Origin: Vandiemenella viatica
Taxonomy: Eukaryota; Arthropoda; Insecta; Orthoptera; Morabidae
NCBI GenBank assembly: GCA_031002005.1
Contig: JARYHS010013630.1
Coordinates: forward strand, 240,195,539-240,259,538
Direction: 5' to 3'
Length of the DNA stretch: 64,000 bases
Shown here one piece after another: positions 61,270 through 64,000 of the stretch. Positions within the stretch are counted from its first letter, which is position 1. Each line of letters starts with the position of its first letter. The position numbers were made by a program, and so were the translations under genes. The notes under the pieces were generated by a model. The model did no database searches, was not told the DNA's origin, and saw only the letters and a list, made by a program, of their open reading frames with translations.

Positions 61270-61740
61270 TTAAAAAGTGTATCGATATCAGAAAACCTAA
61301 CGGAGTACATGTTAAAGTTCCAGTAATATGTCCAAGATCGACACGTGTCGGGTGAGTCTACAGTTATGAAAAATAGACTGGTTCGAAGTAAAGAAAAGGG
61401 TTCACAAAAGATTTTGAGCCCAATGTTGTTCAACACGGAACCAGAGAGCGTTAAGAAGACGACAAAGTAGAATTTAATTAGTGGAATTAGTGCATGGTAT
61501 TTGCAGACGATTTAATGCACAAGAGAGAAAAAGAGTAAAAGGTGAAAGCATGTTCAGAAAGCATCAGTACAAACCGTTGAAAAGACATAACACGAAGAAA
61601 TTTAAGTGGTAGTGGATTTGAAGGAAAAATATAGTAGATGGAAATTATCGTGCATAGATTATCACTGAATATTATAGAGAAATTTAAATATTTCATTTTT
61701 ATCGGCCGATGGAAGAGTGGAAATAGAACCGGTTACGACG
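61270..61740 (+). pseudogene. LINE reverse transcriptase relic
   Basis: 'TGWFEVK' at about 61376 is shifted by a frame change to 'ILSPMLFNTEPESVKK' (about 61412-61458), the region after the RQGC motif. It is followed by 'MVFADDLMHKREKE' (about 61495-61535) with the catalytic FADD box. 'IEKFKYFIFIGRW' near 61675-61710 matches the later 'KYLG' region. Frame changes and stops lie between them. The order and spacing fit the palm and thumb of a LINE ORF2. Outside these motifs nothing is recognisable. Confidence 0.75.
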
Positions 61741-61744
61741 TAAA

Positions 61745-62925
61745 TTAAATTTTTAGACAGCAGATAATAATCTGGTGTGGTACAACACGGGATACCATCT
61801 CTTTGCAATACGGCATCCACTTGTTAATTAAGATAGCGACGAAGAAGTCATCATTGATAGTTTGGAAACGCACTCCGTTCAGCAGTCTATCTTCCCCGAC
61901 GCGCCTGGCAGCTCGCAACCCGCCTTACAGCCTCACCACCTCCGTGCGAAGTTCATGACTCTGCACGGGACTACTAGGCCACAGGCAACCCTTCACCGGT
62001 ATGTGTGTATACAAGGGTAGCTTCATTAAGAACCCCATACTTTAAAGGAAGATGAAATCAGACACTGACTTCGAAACGTCGCATTGGGAAAGTGTTAGTA
62101 CTTTCATCAAGTTAGTGAATATATGTATTGAGAATTCAATATATAAATATTGAGCTTTTGATTTCTACATGATTTTCGCGTCCGCTACACAGTATTTACA
62201 AAGAATATCAGCAAATGTTTTCCACAAGACATAGCTGACTGCAACTAAAAGGAGTACCCCTGCTTCACAAGTTCCAGCTCTACTATCGGAGAAATATTTC
62301 TTATTGCAGAGTAGGCATTGCTTAATTTCTTCTGTAGTAATGACATGTTTTTAAAAGTAAGTCATTTATTTTAATTCAAGGGAATTTCACACACTTTGTT
62401 TTTAAAATTAGCTATTTTTTAAGTTTACTTAAATCTACCTGCACATAATTTCCTGTTTTAACTCTTGTGTAATGTGTTTTTATCAAAATAAAAATTCAAT
62501 CTGTTTACCTTGATCCGACTTCTCTGGGTAATTAATTTTCAGTATTCTTGATGCTGGGAGTGTATTATACAGTGTAACTAGTGTCGTCAGCTAATAACAC
62601 TGTCTTAATTATCTGCATCTCCACTGACTTTAGAATAAAAGATTTTTTTTGTATTCGGTGTTCCATGAATTAATTAAACCACTTGCCTAAGATACATATT
62701 ACTTCAGTAATACTTCTTACTAGCGTCGTCAAAAACCTTTAGAATTTCACAAAAAAATCATACAGAGAAAATTTTACTATCGATTTCCTCAAATCTAAAA
62801 AAGAATACGTGTAAGTCTGTAGATAACCCCTTCCAAAACCCTAACTGTGAAACAGTCTGAACATCAGAATTTGTAACATATTTTATTACTAGATAATTAT
62901 GTACGCTTTCACTGCAGCAACACTG
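61745..62925. other. Non-coding stretch
   Basis: A GC-richer patch at 61880-62010 and the phrase 'gacttcgaaacgtcgcattg' near 62068 are reminiscent of retroelement 3' regions, but no end or protein is identified. The remainder is AT-rich and blank. Confidence 0.45.
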
Positions 62926-62927
62926 AA

Positions 62928-63655
62928 AAAAAGTTTTCCGAGCTTCTAGGCCCGTCAAATTCTGATTGTCAGGCGAGGTTACGGAAGTTAACACCGCTTT
63001 CATTGCCAAGCCACAGCTCAACATCAACTGAAGTTAGTCGTACGGTAGTATGTTATATCAGCTATTGCGATCTCCAGAGCATAATCTGAATTTCGCACAC
63101 CTGGCATTTATTGAATTCGTTGTGAATGCGGAACCAGTTACATTGCACAAACTATAAAAGCAATAGAAGAATGACGCAAGGAACATAGTAGATATTTTAA
63201 ATTCGGACACGGAAAAATATGCAATGGCTGAGTACCGACAGCCAGCACGAACCACTGTTTGAAATAAAGACCTACCTGTGCCGTACACATAATTTTAGAG
63301 ATAGTGTTGTTACAGAAGTAATAGAGATAAGACTTAATATTATAAATGGGAATCAAGACCTCCAAAAAGTCAAAGTGGAAACCAGCTATAAAATTATTAT
63401 AAGTCACGCGAGTTCGCATCATATTAAGGCATAGCGTGTCTCACCACGTAAGCAGTATGCAGCTGGAATGCCCCTCCACGCTACACCCCTTGTGCTCTCT
63501 GCTGGCAACTTTGTACGACAGACTACCATGCAGCTAACTTCTATTGATGTTCAGCCGTTGATTGTCAATGGAAGCAGAGTAACTTCCGAAACTTCGCCTC
63601 AAAGTGCAAATCTGATGCGATTAGAAGCCCGAGACGTTTTCTTTCAAATTTTATT
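62928..63655. repeat. Inverted pair of a ~130-170 bp unknown repeat
   Basis: The left arm (62932-63052, extending weakly to about 63090) read inversely contains 'actaacttcagttgatgttg', 'gttaacttccgtaacctcgc' and 'cctagaagctcgg'. The right arm (63520-63645, extending weakly back to 63485) has 'gctaacttctattgatgttc', 'gtaacttccgaaacttcgcc' and 'ttagaagcccgag'. They match at roughly three-quarters of positions by eye. About 470 bp of sequence without recognisable content lies between them. The short frames translated from the arms on opposite strands share 'LEAR..FFQ', which reflects the duplication, not a protein family. They may be terminal repeats of one element or two separate opposite insertions. 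Confidence 0.7.
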
Positions 63656-64000
63656 ACTAGCTATTAAATTTTTATAATGATGAAGAATGATCGATTTTGT
63701 ACTTATTCTGAATAATGAATTATCCTTAGTAAACTGGAGTCAGATAACTTTTCTTATTAGCATTCAGTTTTTCACAATGTTAAATATTGTTTTATTAACG
63801 ACTGCACTGAACGAATGAATAAAACGTATACAAGAAACAACACAAATTGGACAGTGACTTTTAAAACAATTACAAGTGTTGAAATTGGATTGATTTTGCA
63901 TCAGACATCAAATCTTAAGTTACCATAAGAACATCACAATAAAACGTTTATTTATGAAGCATCAGTCTTTACCTACGTGAACTTACATCACAGAGCCATT
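63656..64000. other. AT-rich end of window
   Basis: No feature seen. Confidence 0.6.

Noticed and set aside
61990..62160. Penelope-like 3' end suggested by 'gacttcgaaacgtcgcatt'.
   Set aside because: A single short resemblance with no GIY-YIG or reverse transcriptase motif nearby in the right arrangement.

Overview
The window looks like gene-poor, AT-rich euchromatin or intergenic/intronic DNA from an insect. No host gene can be supported. Its contents are transposable elements, decayed transposase and reverse transcriptase fragments, satellite DNA and simple repeats. Signs of an arthropod, probably a polyneopteran such as an orthopteran or stick insect (inference): a mariner (DD34D) element, hAT elements of the ZBED/SCAND3-like type, a tRNA-derived SINE with a long conserved body, several non-LTR retrotransposon relics, and the arthropod-type 'gaagtcgcgggtaacagctagt' repeat ends.

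Layout. 0.14-2.3 kb is a tandem array built from a ~368 bp two-monomer unit. 2.3-3.1 kb is a retroelement-like repeat. 4.9-5.5 kb holds a reverse transcriptase relic and a SINE. 9.3-12.4 kb holds a hAT-type MITE with a perfect 8 bp target duplication and two copies of a MITE ending in GCGTCCATTAATTACGTG; one of these carries a SINE inserted into its right terminal repeat. 15.1-18.3 kb is the best structure in the window: an older hAT-like element with a perfect 8 bp duplication, holding a second hAT element that has its own perfect 8 bp duplication. 21.9-25.9 kb has a LINE tail, two further hAT-type elements and a GC-rich triplicated motif. 26.7-29.5 kb has a SINE with a perfect 12 bp duplication and a dead mariner. 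34.5-35.7 kb is a decayed LINE. 37.6-38.2 kb is a large inverted repeat. 38.7-39.5 kb has a (CATA)n-ended tandem repeat and a 170 bp hAT MITE. 44-44.2 kb is an intact-ended copy of the GCGTCC MITE. 48 kb has a diverged tandem repeat and 50.6 kb another SINE. 53.4-54.7 kb is a young, nearly intact mariner with a frameshift in its C-terminal tail. 58.1-59.4 kb is a second decayed ZBED-like hAT. 61.3 kb is another LINE relic, and 62.9-63.7 kb an inverted pair of an unknown repeat.

The features do not work together as a pathway. They record successive insertions whose order can partly be read from nesting. The only long open reading frame with a recognisable protein is the 336-residue mariner transposase. 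Calls of families come from motifs seen by eye; no database search was possible.
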